24,045 nt of DNA, taken from the NCBI GenBank assembly GCA_035532075.1, contig DATKRV010000035.1, positions 1 to 24,045 of the forward strand. Direction: 5' to 3'. The stretch is from CAIVND01 sp035532075 (GTDB taxonomy: Bacteria > Actinomycetota > Acidimicrobiia > Acidimicrobiales > Bog-793). The number at the start of each line of letters is the position of its first letter. The stretch's first letter is position 1. The notes beneath the pieces were generated by a model. The model worked only from the letters and a program-made list of their open reading frames with translations. It searched no databases and was not told the origin of the DNA. Below, in pieces: positions 23,022 through 24,045 of the stretch. The position numbers and the translations under genes are program-made.

Positions 23022-23729
23022 ATGAAACGGACCCCGCCAGCATCGACAAAGCCGACTGTCGTCTGTTTTGTGCGTCATGGCATGACCCCGACGACGGGAA
23101 AGGTTCTTCCAGGGCGCGCGAAGGGACTGCACCTGTCTGAACGCGGTCTCGCCGAGGCCGATCTGGCCGGTAGACGCCTTGCTGGAATCGGATCAGTGCG
23201 GGCGATCTATTCCTCGCCACTTGAACGTGCCCGCGAGACTGCCTCGGCGATCGCTCGGCACGTTGGACATTTGATTCGAATCGATCGCGGCCTGCTGGAA
23301 TGTGACTTTGGCGAGTGGACCGGAGAGGCGCTGATCAAACTTTCGAAACTTCCCGAGTGGCAGAGTGTGCAAAGGCATCCATCGGGTTTTCGCTTCCCCG
23401 GCGGTGAATCGTTCGTCGAAATGCAGGCGCGGATTGCAGGAACAATCGAAAAGCTCTGCGCAAAACATCCGGGCGAGGTGGTTGTCGCTGTGAGTCACGC
23501 CGATCCGATCAAGGTTGCGGTGACGGACGCGCTCGGGGTTCCATTAGACCTCATGCAGCGAACGGTGATCTCTCCGTGTTCGATTACCGTCGTCGCCTAC
23601 GGGAGCGGGGCACCAACGGTTCTGGCGGTGAATTCGACCGGCGAGCTCTCTCAGCTCGGAATTGGAGTCGCCCCACCAACCGAACGGGCAGCGCGGCCAA
23701 GGAATCGAGTGTCTGGCGACCGAAAATGA
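23022..23729 (+). CDS. Histidine phosphatase family protein (MSMEG_4193-like)
   Basis: A 235-residue histidine-phosphatase (phosphoglycerate mutase-like) enzyme. The catalytic RHG is at residues 18-20 (CFVRHGMTP), a second arginine region is in SSPLERARETA, a Glu donor is in LLECDFGEWTGEAL and the second catalytic His is in VAVSHADPIKVAV. A conserved actinobacterial branch of this family is always found beside a DUF3090 gene, as here, but its substrate is not established. ATG 23022 is chosen near the conserved core; in-frame GTG 23013 and TTG 22983 are alternatives and none has a strong ribosome site. Confidence 0.88.
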   Translation: MKRTPPASTKPTVVCFVRHGMTPTTGKVLPGRAKGLHLSERGLAEADLAGRRLAGIGSVRAIYSSPLERARETASAIARHVGHLIRIDRGLLECDFGEWTGEALIKLSKLPEWQSVQRHPSGFRFPGGESFVEMQARIAGTIEKLCAKHPGEVVVAVSHADPIKVAVTDALGVPLDLMQRTVISPCSITVVAYGSGAPTVLAVNSTGELSQLGIGVAPPTERAARPRNRVSGDRK

Positions 23730-23751
23730 TGAAGGGGACAAGAATTTATTA

Positions 23752-24045
23752 ATGGCGAATTTTTTTGATTTTGAACAACCCTCACGGATGATTGTCGGTA
23801 CGGTCGGTGAACCTGGGCAGCGCGAGTTCTATCTTCAGGCGCGCGAGGGAGAGGTGGTCGTGACACTCAAGGTGGAAAAGCAACAGGTTGCCGCGCTCGC
23901 GATCCATCTCGGCGAGCTTCTTCAGGATCTCATCCGGCCGGGCCATATCGATGATGAGGGAGTGGTGGACCTTGAGGTATTCATCGAGCCGTCGTTTGTC
24001 GTCGGTGGTCTCGGTGTTGCATATGACACGGATCAGGATCGGGTT
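23752..24045 (+). CDS. DUF3090 family protein, N-terminal part (runs off the window)
   Basis: The ATG at 23752 begins a frame still open at the last base, giving 98 residues of a protein expected to be about 190. It starts MANFFDFEQPSRMIVGTVGE and continues EFYLQAREGEVVVTLKVEKQQ and EVFIEPSFVVGGLGVAYD. This matches the DUF3090 family, an actinobacterial protein of unknown function that regularly follows an MSMEG_4193-like phosphatase. The gene starts 22 bases after the phosphatase stop; GAAGGGG lies about 14 bases before the ATG, rather far for a ribosome site. Confidence 0.85.
   Translation, partial: MANFFDFEQPSRMIVGTVGEPGQREFYLQAREGEVVVTLKVEKQQVAALAIHLGELLQDLIRPGHIDDEGVVDLEVFIEPSFVVGGLGVAYDTDQDRV

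Overview
The window looks like a stretch of actinobacterial chromosome. It is moderately G+C-rich, many starts are GTG, and the right end carries a histidine-phosphatase gene followed by a DUF3090 gene, a pair that is typical of Actinobacteria. The gene content and style would fit an Acidimicrobiia-like lineage, but that placement is inference; no rRNA or other phylogenetic marker is present.

Layout. Positions 1-3218 hold core metabolism: the end of an EamA transporter gene, a pyruvate kinase with an altered monovalent-cation site, and a convergent metal-dependent amidohydrolase. After a gene-poor gap, 3880-6966 holds a compact regulatory unit: a CsoR-family repressor with a Cys-Asn-Cys sensor pattern resembling the persulfide sensor CstR, an MMPL-family exporter, and a divergent AhpD-like carboxymuconolactone decarboxylase-family protein. 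Two CsoR-type palindromes sit in it, one upstream of the repressor and one inside a probable leaderless promoter of the exporter. A tRNA-Arg(CCU) follows at 7177-7248.

Positions 7260-14650 look accessory and partly decayed. They contain a CopG-Doc toxin-antitoxin pair with a clear promoter, a broken AbiE type IV toxin-antitoxin locus (frameshifted AbiEi, AbiEii cut to its first ~48 residues), a transposase-like remnant, an exported PQQ-type beta-propeller protein, a YkuD L,D-transpeptidase, a solitary ParA-type ATPase with direct repeats upstream, and a gene-free stretch rich in strong inverted repeats.

Positions 14650-19442 hold a complete branched-chain amino acid-type ABC importer in the order livH-livM-livG-livF-substrate-binding protein, with start and stop codons overlapping by 1-4 bases through livF. 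Positions 19749-22293 hold a co-directional DEAD-box helicase, metallo-beta-lactamase-fold hydrolase and VOC protein. Divergent from these are a Bcp-type peroxiredoxin, the histidine phosphatase and the truncated DUF3090 gene.

The most promising points are the CstR-like repressor/MMPL/AhpD-like unit with its operators, the eroded AbiE locus fused to the CopG-Doc region, and the hairpin-rich non-coding block downstream of the importer operon.
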